A stretch of 64,000 nucleotides of DNA from Cryptomeria japonica (lineage: Eukaryota; Streptophyta; Pinopsida; Cupressales; Cupressaceae), in the NCBI RefSeq assembly GCF_030272615.1, contig NC_081405.1, positions 315,768,041-315,832,040 on the forward strand. Reading direction: 5' to 3'. Positions 10,953 to 21,972 of this stretch are shown one piece after another; position 1 is the first letter of the stretch; each line of letters starts with the position of its first letter. A model generated the notes under the pieces. It saw only the letters and a program-made list of their open reading frames with translations, had not been told where the DNA came from and did not search any database. Made by a program: the position numbers and the translations under genes.

Positions 10953-12936
10953 ATGAAAAAGAAGCACGACTCATACTCACTAAAAAGAAGAGATTTTTGT
11001 ATTTTAGTTGACGAGATGCCAGATTTTTATTGAGAAGTCACTACCATGACTGGACGTGTTACCAACGATAAGAAACACAAAAGAACTAGTTGCAGTGTAT
11101 AAAAAGGGAGTGAATCACTTAAAGGAATAAAAACAGACATAAATATAAAAGAATTGTTGCTTTATGAGTTAGTTGTTAATTCTATAAAATATTGGAACTT
11201 TAACTTTAACCATCATAATTTTTTTTTAGTTAATCTGTAAGTCGTTAATTGTATAAAATATTGGAACTTCAAATTTAACCATCATAATTTGGAATTTTTA
11301 CTTTACCATCATTAAAAAAAAATTCTGATAGAGGGATTTATACAAACATTCTGATAGGGGGTTTTAGACAAACATGTAGCTGTCTGTAGCTGTCTGCCAT
11401 AGGCGGTCTCATTCGCAAAACTTGAGCCTACCAAAACTAAACTTGAGCCAAAACTTGAGCCCTGACATCATTTAAGCTCCTAATTCAGAAAATTTCTGAC
11501 TAATATGGCCATTAACCGTGCTGCTACGGTAAATCCTAGGGAGTTTCCCATGGTTGCAACGCATACCAAAAAATGGAACCCCCCACGTACCCACAATACA
11601 AACAAATATGACCATGATCGGGCAAGTCCCTCCACAATTTAGCAACATATTTACCTATAATATCTCTTACCATTCAAAGCATGATAGCTATTGATTCTAA
11701 GAGATTCTAAGAGCTGCTATGTTTCCAGGCATCGACTCTTTCTCTTCTGGAAACTTTGGCTTCGCAGATTTGACATCTTCTGTTTGGCGCTTTATGTCTG
11801 CTGTCATGCTAATGCTTGTCATCTTAGAAAGCAATACTACTTCTTGACTAACAAGACACTCTGCTGGCTCAGGCAGTAGTTTCACGTATCAGGTCAATCT
11901 GACATACAATCACAGGAATGTAATTATTCAGAGTAATCAGTACATGGCTAGCGGTACAGAGCATCTAATAGTCCTTCCATTAGACATGACTCTAGCTTAG
12001 CCAAAAAATTGGTGCTATTCTTCCATTTTCAGAAGGATGTTACTGTTAATGGAAACCTCCAAATCACTTGTAGGTAGTAATAAATATTTCATGCAACAAC
12101 TCCACTTCATCTACACTAGGACTCCTTGACAAGGAACGGTGTACTAGTCTAACATGCAGCAAGCACGGTAACCTCCAAAAACCAAAATGATAAAAAAATG
12201 AATGTCCAAACCAAAATGCAGTTCGTAGTTAACAAAATAGCCCCAACTAAACTTCATTAAGTCCAAACTAAAATGCAGTTGGTAGTTAACAAAATAGATC
12301 CAACTAAACTAGATTAAGACCATGTATAAGGGTTGATTCCCTTTCAAAAAAACGCCCTTAACTCGTATTAGAAAAGACCATGTAAAAAAAGAATGGCGTA
12401 CTAAAGATAATGCAGCAATAAAATTGTAACAGAAAATATTACAACAAGTTTGAGATTCCGATGAAGTTCTAAAGAGGGGCAAATTACAATCAAATCAAAT
12501 TCACTTTTCATTAAAAAATTCTGTGTGTCAAGCGTGTCATAAGTATCATTAGTAACTGACTAATCATAGTTGTTACCCGACGGTGAAAAGTAACACTTGT
12601 ACTGCAACACTAGTAAATCTTACTGTAAAATTCACAAATATGTTACTTTTGAACAAGACAGGCACTTGCAGTTGTTCAATCAATTTCACTAAGAACAGAC
12701 ATAAGAACTTATTGCAAACCACTACCCATCCAAGTATGACAACAGAAAAATATTTTACAGCATAAATTAGAGAGAGAACAAAATCATCTGTAACCTCTGT
12801 ACCCAAAAGATGTTCTGAAATTAGTTAGTTTACGGGATCATTCGAGAAGGAACTACAGCCACATTTGTGATGCCAATAGCAAATTCCAGACAACATCCAA
12901 TGTATGATCCAATTGGTTTTGTAAGATCAATATCTG
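10953..12936. other. non-coding DNA downstream of the HVA22-like gene
   Basis: Mostly non-coding. An imperfect repeat of about 60 bp (11170-11225 and 11232-11290; shared word ataaaatattggaactt) is present. Two unrecognised minus-strand frames were examined: 11697-11885 (hydrophilic, ending IAALRIS) and a 35-codon frame at 12830-12935 in the probable 3' UTR of the HVA22-like gene. Neither can be assigned, and both may be chance. Confidence 0.45.
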
Positions 12937-12999
12937 TCAATACTCGTCATAATCATAGTCATGTTCTGCGATGATGCTAGATCTCCCTTCCTTTTCAGC
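12937..12999 (-). CDS. HVA22: probable HVA22-like exon 5 (terminal)
   Basis: Acceptor TTTGTTCCAG followed by 21 codons in phase 0, ending EHDYDYDEY and TGA. Exon 4 also ends in phase 0, after ...LFGR. The joined residues R-A-E-K resemble the R-A-D-K that follows the same position in HVA22a-type proteins. The link spans a 5.5-kb intron and rests on phase, strand and this match. Confidence 0.68.
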   Translation of the reverse strand, partial: AEKEGRSSIIAEHDYDYDEY

Positions 13000-14774
13000 C
13001 TGGAACAAATACAATATAACATAGTTAGAAAACTAGCACTTGAAACATCAATACTTTTAGTCATAAAAACAATACATTTTTAGTATGTAAAGACCATGGA
13101 ATATATAGTACAGAACGGTGACAATCATTATTAGATACCAGACATTAAAGAGAAGACAATATATGGAGACAGATATCAGGCTAGTTAATATCCAGTTTTG
13201 CCATATTAAAAAATTATGTAGTATAAGTACTTGAAATTAAAATTTCTGCAATGTCTATTTGTTTCATTAATTTTTTTCTGTATGGACTGAGAAGTAACTA
13301 ACATACATGCAGCTTATCCAGGTAAACTTTACAAAATCATATATAAAACATAGCAGAACCAGAACTAATGAAACAACATAAGATATCTGGTATTCAAATG
13401 CAACTGATAAACTTCGTTGGCTCCATACTTGTCAAAATAGATTTGCATCTTTGATGCAGTGCACTTTCCACGCTAGATAGCCAACTCATGGATTTATGAA
13501 AAATGGAAAATCCAAAATTGGCATCACTTGTCTGGCTACCTAAATAATTTCGAGTTTATTTGACCAGGAATACACCTTGAGAACTAAAAGCGCAGGCATG
13601 CTTTAATATTCAAGATTCTTAAACTTGTTTTCAATACCATCCATTGTTCTCTTATTTCGTTGGAAGCTTGAAATGACTGTGGGCCATGATCTAGTCATAG
13701 GACAGAGCATACCCAGGAGGTCAAAGCATTCTTGGAGAATGGGTGCAAGTCCCGGCCGATGGAATTGATGCCCTTTGTGTGCTCATAACACACAGCAATT
13801 GCCAGGGTTTCAAGGCAATCATGGAGGCTAGGTGTAAGTCCTGAGTTATGGAATAGACGAGACCAGGAGCTTTCCTAAACTCCGGAACTTAAAAATTAAC
13901 CCATTTTAGCACAAAATTCATGATATTCATTCCCAGCAGCACCCACTATAAAAAATTCCCATCAACACCCACTAGAAAAATTTTGAGTCCCAAGCTTTAT
14001 AAAATCTACAAAAACTACACCGGTCAAAATCTCATAGAAGTTCAAATTATAATGAATGGTAAATCGTACGTCTTGATAAAATAAGGATTATTCAACAAAA
14101 AAAAATGTTTCGTTGATAGGAAAAAATTCTCATTGTTTTACTAGCCGATTGGTATCAGGAACCAGAATCAGATCTTCCAAAATAACTGGGTAGGAGGCAA
14201 AAATTAAGGATATTCATTCAGCCAAAATTGTCCAATCATTCTTTTAAAGCATCATGGAGCTTGCTGTCACTCAGTATGATCGGGTGACGCATTCTTTTAT
14301 GGCATCACAGGCGTTACACTCACCAAGACTTGGTGTACTGTTTGTGAGTCATTTGTCACTTCAAGTAGACAAGGGCCACTTGACTTACCAAAAGAAACAA
14401 ACATATAATTTTACTAGGCAATCCTAACAAATTTTGTGAAACTCGGCAAATTTACTTTATAAGAATTTGCTAACGAGTGAATTAAAATTGTATAAGAAAA
14501 CCAAAAATTAGTCAATTGGCTAAACTAGCAATTGCACCTTGGTGTGCAATGGGTACGCCGAATATGTGTGGAAGGTCAATTAGGGAAAAAATTGCTAGAT
14601 TTTTCGGAAACATTTGTGTAGTACACAAGATCATCTAATAGGACATTTAGAAAATGATGTTGTTTGTGTAGCAAAGGTCTAAATGGGGAAGTGATTACAA
14701 ATCAACTATGAATCCACTTACAAATATACAAACATGAATGAAACAAAAAATCTAAATAAAAAAGATAATAGATG

Positions 14775-15579
14775 CTTCATTATCAAAAGACTCATATTAT
14801 GTTTGCAATAAGGAGTGAGCAAGAAAGAGGGAGAGATAGAATGGGGAAGAGCATGAGAGAAGGGCAAGGATATATAGATAGAGTGGAAGATAGAGATAGA
14901 GATGGAAGAGATACATATATAGAGAGGGAAAGATAAGAAGTGCTATATAGAGAAAGAGGTAGAGAGAGGGAGAGATATAGGGATAGAGAGAGATGAAGTG
15001 ATAACAAGATTGAGATATAGGGAGTGATGAAAGAAGAGATATGGAGAGTTAGAGATAGAGATGAAAAGAAATATATAGAGATATAAAGATGGAAAGATAA
15101 ACATAAAGAGGGAGAAAGATGGGTGGATAAAGAGAGGGAAAGTTATCTAGAGATAATGGGGGAAATAGGAAGATAAAACTAGATGTAATGATAGAGTGAG
15201 AGAGGAAGAGGGAGACAAATGTATTAAGAGAGAGTGAGAGCTAAAGGGAGAGAGAAATATTGATATAGATAGGAAGATAGAGAGGGAGAAATAGAGAGAA
15301 AGAGAAAGATATATATATATATTGACATAGAGATAGAGATAAAAGGAAATATAGAGAGTGGGAGAGAGGGATATAGATGGAGAGATAAATGGGGAGATAG
15401 GAAGGAGTGAGGGGTGGAGAGATGGTGATAGATAAAGAGAGGGAAAGAAATGGAGAGAATATTTGAAGCTATCTTTTATTCGTTAAGACATGTGTTGCAC
15501 AAACAACATGATTATAAATATGGATTCATTATCAACAGGCTCATGTTATGTTTGTGATATGGAGAGGGAAAGATAGGGC

Positions 15580-15631
<52 letters not shown>

Positions 15632-16525
15632 AAGAAAATAGAGATAATGAGGAAGACAAAAATATAAATGGAGATGGAGAGGGACATGGAGAGAAGAAGA
15701 GGGGTCCGAGGTAAAGAGGGGGTGGGGAGAGGGATATGTAGAGATGGAAGAGATAAATATATATAGAGGGAGACATAGAAATATAGAGATAGAAATAAAA
15801 GTGATATATAAAGAGAGGTAGAGAGACAAAAAAATATAGGGGTAGAGAGAGACGAAGAAACAATGAGATATAAATAGATGGAGAGATGGAACAAGAAATA
15901 GAAGAAGAGAGAGACAAATAGATATCTAGAGATAGAGAGAGGTAGAGGAGGTGATAAAGATAGAGACAAATAGGGAGAAATAGATAGAGAGATATAGAGG
16001 AAAAAGGAGATATAGAGAGATATAGATGGTGAGATGGAGTGAAAGAGAGGGGGAGAGAAAGAGAGAAAGTGGAAGAGATGGAGATATATGGGAAGAGAAA
16101 AAGATAGATATAGCTATATGGGAGGAGAAAGGGAGAACGATGTAGAGATAGAAAGATCAAGATATGGGAGTGAGAAGAGAGATGAGGAAAGATGGAGAGA
16201 GGGGAGGGGAGAAAGGGAGAGAGATAGGTAGAGGAGGAAGAGAGAGAATAGGTTGTAGAGATAGGGAGGAAAAGAGGGAGAGATATAGATAGAGGGCAAG
16301 AGATAGAGAGGGATAGGGAAAGAGATAGGGAGAGATATTAAAATAGAGGTAGAGAAAGATATGAAGATGGACTGAGAGGTATAGAAATAGAGAGATAATG
16401 AGGGAAGGAGAAAGAGTGAGTTACAGGGGAGAGAGAAATAGAGACATAGAGATAAAGAGTAGCAGAGAGATAAAGAGTAGCAGAGATGGAGTGAATAAGA
16501 TAGAAGTAGAGATAATGAGACAAAT
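14775..16525. repeat. GA-rich purine tract in two blocks
   Basis: About 1.7 kb of nearly pure purine on the plus strand, built of gagaga, tagaga and gggaga words, with a perfect (GA)n run near 15579-15620 followed by ten G. It falls into two blocks (14775-15470 and 15524-16525). Each is introduced by a similar 35-bp lead (ttcattatcaa then ctcatnttatgtttg), so it arose partly by duplication. The long Ser/Leu/Tyr-rich minus-strand frames here are low-complexity artefacts. Confidence 0.93.
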
Positions 16526-16529
16526 AATT

Positions 16530-17303
16530 AAAAATTATATTAATTCTAATTAATTTTAATTATTATTTGTAATTCCATAAAAAGACATTAATAATTAATT
16601 TCAAACTTAAATATAAATTAATGTCAAACCTATTAAAAAGATTAAAAAGTTGATTCTTAATTTTATGATTTATTTAATTCAACTTATATATTTCTAATTA
16701 CTTTTAGTTATTATTCACAATTTCATAAAAAATAACATAAATAATTAAAAAAATAAAACTTAAATCTGAACTAAAATTAAACCTATTAAAAAGATAAAAA
16801 ATCAATTCATAGTTTTATGATTGATTTAATTCAATTTATATATGCATGATAATTATTATTAATATTATTAAAAATTTCATATAATATATATTAAAATTAA
16901 CCACTTATATATTATATATTACAATATAACAAATATTAAAATAAATGATTAAAAAAAAATAAAAATAATTAAATCAACCCAAAATATTGTCAATGGGTTT
17001 CCTTACATATTTCATTTACTCGATCGTGGATAGTGTCTCGTTTGTGATTGTCAGATTAAAAAAAAGAGGTAGAGCATGTCCATTGGATGGAGACACGGTG
17101 GCCTCTACAATGACGACCATTCATTGGTTTGTGTTACACATCATTCATATAAATCTGTGGGCCATATTGTACACATATTGTAGCAAGTTGTCAATGATGC
17201 ATTGAGGAAAAAAATGAACATAGTTTAACAAATAGATATTCCATTAAATGACTCACTTCTAGTCATATTGAATAATGAATATAAAAAACTATTTATCATA
17301 TTA

Positions 17304-17383
<80 letters not shown>

Positions 17384-17960
17384 TAAATATTAAATCTATT
17401 ATTTATATATTATAATATGGTTTTATTTAATGTCTTTATTTTTGATAAAAAATATTTAATTGTATTTTTAATATATAAAAATTTATAATAAAATTACATT
17501 TATTATTATTATACATTATATTTTATATAATATATATTTTTAAAACATTAAATATATAATATATCTAATAATTAAAAACTATTAAATTTAGTAAAAAATA
17601 TATTTAATAATTATATTATATAAAACATATTTTTTTGATAAAAAATATTTAATTATATTTTTGATATATTAAATTTATAATAAAATTACATTTATTATTA
17701 TTATACATTATTTTTTATATAATATATATTTTATAACATTAAATATATAATATATCTAACAATTAAAAATATAAAATTTAGTAAAAAATATATTTAATAA
17801 TTATATTATATAAAACATGAAATATATTTTTAGCTCCCATTAAGGCCATGATGATAAAGTAAATTAAAAGGCAATTTTTTTTAATTAAATTAGAAACATA
17901 GGTTTGCAAATTATTTCTCACATTCCTTTCAATATATCAAAGTGATTAAAAGTAATAGAC
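16530..17960. repeat. AT-rich tract with tandem duplications
   Basis: Very AT-rich. A unit of about 145 bp is duplicated (16541-16686 and 16691-16830; shared word aaacctattaaaaagat). A unit of about 190 bp is duplicated at 17441-17630 and 17631-17820 (shared word ataaaattacatttattatt). No gene. Confidence 0.85.
17309..17381. repeat. (TA)n microsatellite
   Basis: Uninterrupted alternating TA over about 73 bp inside the AT-rich tract. Length is likely to vary between individuals and may be collapsed in assembly. Confidence 0.97.
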
Positions 17961-18541
17961 GAAAACGAAAAAAATCACAAAAAAATTAGTTCTCTATTGC
18001 AAAAAAAAGCTGTCAGAGATTTGAATAGTACATTAAGGCGATGATATGGGTAAAAATCTTGCTAAACATTTTGCAAGTGGTTGTATGCTTATGGTACGAG
18101 CAATTCATAAAGGCTTGTATAGGGAGCAACAAGCAACAATCTAATCCGCCATCGTCCTTTCTTCTGTGAACGTGTCACCATCATACATTACTTTTGAGGC
18201 AAATTTTGAATCCCAGCTCCTCTGTAAAGTCAAACTGCTTACGTACACCTTTTGCTTGAAAACAAAATCAACGGATAAATTTTTGCCAATGATCTTGCAT
18301 TGGGTATTATGAAATTTGAGCCATTGATTTCAAAATTCAGCCGGTGCATCTCATATAAGAGACGCCTTCGACATAATTAGGCCTTAACGAAGAGTTATAC
18401 CCTGCTTTTCGGCCAAATAGTACTCTGTGCATTCACTAAGATAGTTGGCATGAGAGTTACTAAATCGCTTTGTCACAATGGTAAAACATGTATATGAGGG
18501 TTTTCAAGGGTTTAAAGGTTTCTAAGAATCTGAAGACATAC

Positions 18542-18765
18542 CCTCCCGAAGAGTCTATCAAATGCGTCGTGCCCATTTTGTTCAATGAAACGTTCAACAA
18601 CTCCTCTTGTGCTAGGGTTCATGTTCACGATTTTCTTCTGCGCAGGATTGAACCTAGAATCAAATTTAGGGTTAAGAACGAACTTTTTCACATAATTTTC
18701 ATATACAAAAGCCGCCCCGTTGAACATAGGTAGTAACGAGTTTCAGATAAGGCCAGAAAGGCAGC
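18542..18765 (-). pseudogene. HVA22: HVA22-like exon 4, with frameshift and weak acceptor
   Basis: Encodes LPFWPYLKLVTT in one frame, then, after a missing piece that probably encoded five or six residues of the second hairpin (C-W-L-V type), LPMFNGAAFVYENYVKKF in another frame. It continues to NGHDAFDRLFGR and donor GTATGT. The gap lies between two copies of CTACC, as expected for a deletion between short repeats (inference). The bases in the acceptor position are CG. The downstream end of exon 4 looks normal. Confidence 0.75.
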
Positions 18766-18892
18766 CGGCGTAAGGATATCCAAACAAACTAAAAATATTA
18801 TAACCCAATTCAACTCATATTCTTTTTCCCCTAATTGAAAAGGCAATATTATAATTTCATTGAGAAAAATAGTTAGAAATGAGAATTTTTAC

Positions 18893-19015
18893 CATTCAAG
18901 GACCTTAGCGAAGGTAAGCTCAAAGAGGGTAATGAATGAATACAAAACCCAGTATGTCAACCATTGCTGATCATCAAGCTGAGATGGAGTTTCTATAGCC
19001 CTAATGGATGCATAT
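18893..19015 (-). CDS. HVA22: HVA22-like exon 3 (core of TB2/DP1 domain)
   Basis: Acceptor TTTGGCAG, donor GTAAAA. Encodes YASIRAIETPS, LDDQQWLTYWVLYSF and ITLFELTFAKVLEW, the most conserved part of HVA22 proteins and the first membrane hairpin. The last codon (Trp) is split TG|G, which fits the start of exon 4. Confidence 0.93.
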
Positions 19016-19189
19016 CTGCCAAAGCAGCAAAAGCTCACTACATTTAGAAACCTCACCAAATCAGCAACCATGCACATAAAAATAACAAAATAGCTACATT
19101 TTGATTTGATCTAGCAATTCGTTTTACTGAAAGTAATGTGAACACATCCCAGAGGGCTTATAAAGGATAAGATATAGTTTTGTACTTAC

Positions 19190-19216
19190 AGAGGGTACAT
19201 TAGTGTCACCACAGGC
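19190..19216 (-). CDS. HVA22: HVA22-like exon 2 (27-bp micro-exon)
   Basis: Flanked by a GTGCAG acceptor and a GTAAGT donor. With one base from exon 1 it encodes G-P-V-V-T-L-M-Y-P-L, the conserved stretch before the YAS motif of the TB2/DP1 domain. Small, but supported by both splice sites, by phase and by family match. Confidence 0.85.
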
Positions 19217-19354
19217 CTGCACGTTGGAAAACAAGAACACCAAATTCAGAAAATCTTCATATATTCCATGTTTAAACTCTGATCTACAGAAATAATGAAT
19301 TCGAAATGCATAAAATCATAATTTGAGGGTTAAGATAAGCTAAGAAGAACACAC

Positions 19355-19410
19355 CCTGCAAAAATGCTGATATTATATGCAACTGCTTTGAGAAAATTCT
19401 CCCATCCCAT
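19355..19410 (-). CDS. HVA22: HVA22-like exon 1
   Basis: The ATG at 19410 opens MGWENFLKAVAYNISIFAG. The exon ends GCAGG with donor GTGTGT. The residues match the usual HVA22a/c N-terminus (M-G-x-x-x-N-F-L-K ... AG). The start is supported by a TATA-like box about 65 bp upstream and by conservation of the first residues. The intron that follows is 138 bp. Confidence 0.85.
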
Positions 19411-20213
19411 TGTTCTTAGCAGAAGTTGTGCTTCTTCTCTACCACTTTGGAGCCGTGTTCACTTCTTTTTGTGTTTATATGCCCGAGTTTTGTTGGGTGT
19501 ACTGTGGGTAATATTCCTTCAACCGACCTTAAGAAACAAAAGACAAGAGCAACATAATTTATGCCAAGGAATCACCAGTACCACCCACTAAAAAATAATT
19601 TGATCATAACTTTTGACTAGTTTGAGAAATGTACGCCAGCATTGACACATTGCTTTTAATAATTGTCACTTTAAATCACTTTCTTTAAAGTAAAAATAAC
19701 ACGGAGAATGGGAGCCGACCATCTGGTTTCTTTCCACTCGGTAGATGCCTCCCCAAGAACTTGACATCTATTCATTGGTTAATGGATACCAAAGCTCAAG
19801 TACAGATTGAAAGAAACAAAAATATGCCTCTAATTAAATCCAAGACTAAGATAAATAAATAAATGCAAATAGATAATATAAATAATTGCTCTAGATTATT
19901 GAGCTGCAATTAAGTCAAGTGACATAAATGGATTGAAATTTTTTTTTAAAAATTGGTATTTAGAACTAAATTGGATGTCGATTTTATTGTGGTAGAGGTT
20001 GTTAAGAAATGTGTTAGAATAAATTCTATTTGTAGATTGAATTATATCTAATCTATCAACTATTAGTTTCTTACTTAAGATGTGTCAATAGGTATTATTT
20101 ACGAACTTGTTAGTCTAGGATTGTTCTCCTTGGTCTCACCCTATTGTTGAATCGATGATTTGGTACAATGATCAAAGATAACTAGGAATGTTGTAGGCTT
20201 AGCATGATGTCAT
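19411..20213. other. upstream region of the HVA22-like gene
   Basis: Contains the 5' UTR and TATA box at its left end and otherwise non-coding DNA up to the insertion point of element A. No other ORF is supported. Confidence 0.55.
19474..19479 (-). promoter_or_regulatory. TATA box of the HVA22-like gene
   Basis: On the minus strand the sequence reads CATATAAACA, about 65 bp upstream of the start codon. This would leave a 5' UTR of roughly 35 nt. Position and sequence fit a plant TATA promoter. Confidence 0.6.
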
Positions 20214-21437
20214 TGTTGGCTTGATGATGATGATATGATGTAATAGGTTGATTGATGACTTGTTTTGTGTTGTTATTGATGGCAACCATGTTTTGTCAGT
20301 CATCTAAGTCATTTAGTCCAATCGATAGAGGAAAAAGTTATACAGTAAACCGACAAACATGACAGCTAACCGGTAAACAGGGATAGTGCCATGATCAAGC
20401 AACCGGTATGGTAGATCGATGATGAGTTAGGTGTTGCAGTTTGGAATGTATGTTCATGACATTGGCAGGAGTCTCTGACTGGAACCACATCAATAGATTC
20501 GAAGTTTGGAGCGAGTTATAATGTACTGAGTAGTCAATCAGGAAGAACAGTTAACCAGTAGAGCAGAGTTACTTAGATCGGTAAACCGATGGACTTAATG
20601 TTTTATTTTTGAGTTATGATGTATGTGGCCGACATGAGTAAAGCGTTATGTGCAAGAGTGTCTAGATACATTGAACCTAGAAAATTGTTCCAAGGTTATT
20701 TTGCCGACTTAGCAGAGTTGTTTATAAAAAGATGAATATTGTGTGATGATATATCAGAAGAAGGATCTAGAATGAGAATTTGATTGTGTGGTGGAAGGTG
20801 AAGCTCTGTATTAATGTTTAGTTAGTGATTGAAGTAGAACTAAAGCAGATCTATTAGGCATAGAGGTGCTATATGCATATCACTTACCTATTGTTTCCTA
20901 ACAGTTGTAGCAGTACTGAAATCCCTTAACTGGGTAGGTCCTAACAGGCATGATCTTGTAAATCCCTTCACTGAGTGACTCATTAGTTTGGGTTTAAATA
21001 CTTTAGCAAGGTTACTCCTAATAGGGTTGAGGTTAAAATCCCTTCACCGGGTGACTCATTAGTTTGGGTTTAAATCCTTTAGCAAGGTTACTCCTAACAG
21101 GGCTGAGGTTAAAATCCCTTCACCAGGTGATTCCTAATAGGGTTTTCTCTTAACCGGGCATTATTGTAAAGTTCCTAATTGGGCTAGGCCTTTAATAAGG
21201 TGCATTCCAAAAGAGTGCAAATTTTGTGGGTACTAATTTCCACTGTGGTTTTTCCCATTTGGGTTTCCAAGTGAAAAATTATCGAGTTATGTGTGCATGC
21301 TTTATTGAATGTTTGCATTTGTGGTGACATTTCTTGCATGCTTATTGTTTTTCAAGTTGGTTAAAGTGGTGATCAAATTTATATTGTTTTTGCTTGCACT
21401 GATTCACCCCCCATCTCAGTGCATTATAAGTTTATCA
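20214..21437 (+). repeat. element A 5' LTR
   Basis: 1224 bp, TG...CA. It contains a TATA-like tttataaaaagatg near 20714 and the copia-LTR landmark TTTCCCATTTGGGTTTCCA near 21253. It ends just before the primer site and is longer than the 3' LTR because of an internal tandem repeat. Confidence 0.9.
20960..21135 (+). repeat. 76-bp tandem repeat inside the A 5' LTR
   Basis: Units start at 20960, 21036 and (partial) 21112, each with aaatcccttcac. The 3' LTR (about 48150-48275) has fewer copies, which explains most of the 44-bp length difference between the LTRs. Confidence 0.85.
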
Positions 21438-21438
21438 A

Positions 21439-21451
21439 TTGGTATCAGAGC
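21439..21451 (+). promoter_or_regulatory. element A primer-binding site
   Basis: TTGGTATCAGAGC directly follows the 5' LTR. TGGTATCAGAGC is complementary to the 3' end of initiator tRNA-Met, the usual minus-strand primer of plant copia elements. Confidence 0.92.
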
Positions 21452-21496
21452 CTAATTCCCTTAAGGCTTAATCGCTTGGGAAGGATCCTTAAGGCT

Positions 21497-21972
21497 ATCA
21501 TGGGGGATATGAGTTATAGGGAGCTTTCTAACTCTTGCAGAATCTGAAGAAGCCCTAGGTGAGTTAAGGGTCAAGTATAAAGCTTCATTGGCTAAGAGAA
21601 AAGATCTGGCTGAACAGTTGTGGGAACTTAGTAAAAACAATTCATCTAAGGAAGCAAACATTGATGCATTGGCTAATGAGGTGGAAAAGTTGAATGATGA
21701 AAAGTCAATTTTGAGAAGAGAGTTGGAAACCCTAACCATCAGAATGAGTCAAGAGATGGAAGCCAAGAGGACTGCTAAAGATAAAATCAGAGAAAAGGAT
21801 GATGAGATCTTAAAGTTGAACAGGGAAATTGGTACCCTGCATGCACATCTTCATGAGGAAAAAGAAGAAATATGGGTTGATCTAGACATGGCTATGTCTC
21901 TTAAAGAAAGTCTTATGAAGAAGAATGAAGATCTTAGTAAGGAGTTGGCTGATGCTAATGAGATATTGACTA
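21497..21972 (+). pseudogene. element A gag-like coiled-coil region (5' part)
   Basis: Begins MGDMSYREL soon after the primer site. After a frameshift near 21535 it gives about 145 codons of strongly charged heptad-like sequence (LANEVEKLNDEKSILRRELE, DDEILKLNREIGTL, KNEDLSKELADANEIL), a long coiled coil. The usual copia gag domain seen in element B is not visible in this part. The reading frame is cut at 21972 by insertion of B and probably resumed at the zinc-knuckle part beyond 30622. Confidence 0.65.

Larger units (their letters stand above)
13000..18541 (-). other. intron 4 of the HVA22-like gene (5.5 kb)
   Basis: Runs from donor GTATGT (18541) to acceptor CCAG (13000). It contains non-coding DNA (13.0-14.8 kb), including an imperfect 48-bp direct repeat near 13722-13769 and 13810-13858, a GA-rich tract, an AT-rich tract with duplications, and 0.5 kb before the donor with no feature I recognise. 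No transposase or pol frame is seen inside. Confidence 0.6.
12937..19410 (-). pseudogene. HVA22: HVA22-like protein gene (TB2/DP1 family), five exons, exon 4 damaged
   Basis: HVA22 proteins are plant members of the TB2/DP1/REEP family: small membrane-hairpin proteins of the ER that shape membranes and are often induced by ABA or stress. The exons read: start MGWENFLKAVAYNISIFAG; PVVTLMYPL; YASIRAIETPSQLDDQQWL then TYWVLYSFITLFELTFAKVL; LPFWPYLKL, then after a break LPMFNGAAFVYENYV; and a final DYDYDEY. This follows the HVA22a/c pattern closely, with two hydrophobic hairpin regions. Splice phases agree across introns 1, 2 and 4. Two faults lie in exon 4: the acceptor before it reads CG instead of AG, and a short deletion between TT and LPMF shifts the frame. 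It may therefore be a recent pseudogene, or use another acceptor. About 170 residues were expected. Family call secure; functional state uncertain. Confidence 0.85.

Noticed and set aside
11697-11885. 62-codon minus-strand frame as a separate gene
   Set aside because: No recognisable family, a stop close upstream, and no supported splice partner.
12830-12935. 35-codon minus-strand frame (DLTKPIGSYIGCCLE) as an extra HVA22 exon
   Set aside because: It follows the stop of the terminal exon in another frame, lacks a convincing acceptor, and does not match the HVA22 family.
14792-16523. Several minus-strand ORFs of 60-190 codons rich in Ser, Leu, Tyr and Pro
   Set aside because: They are translations of the pyrimidine strand of the GA-rich tract; low complexity, overlapping in all frames, no real protein signal.
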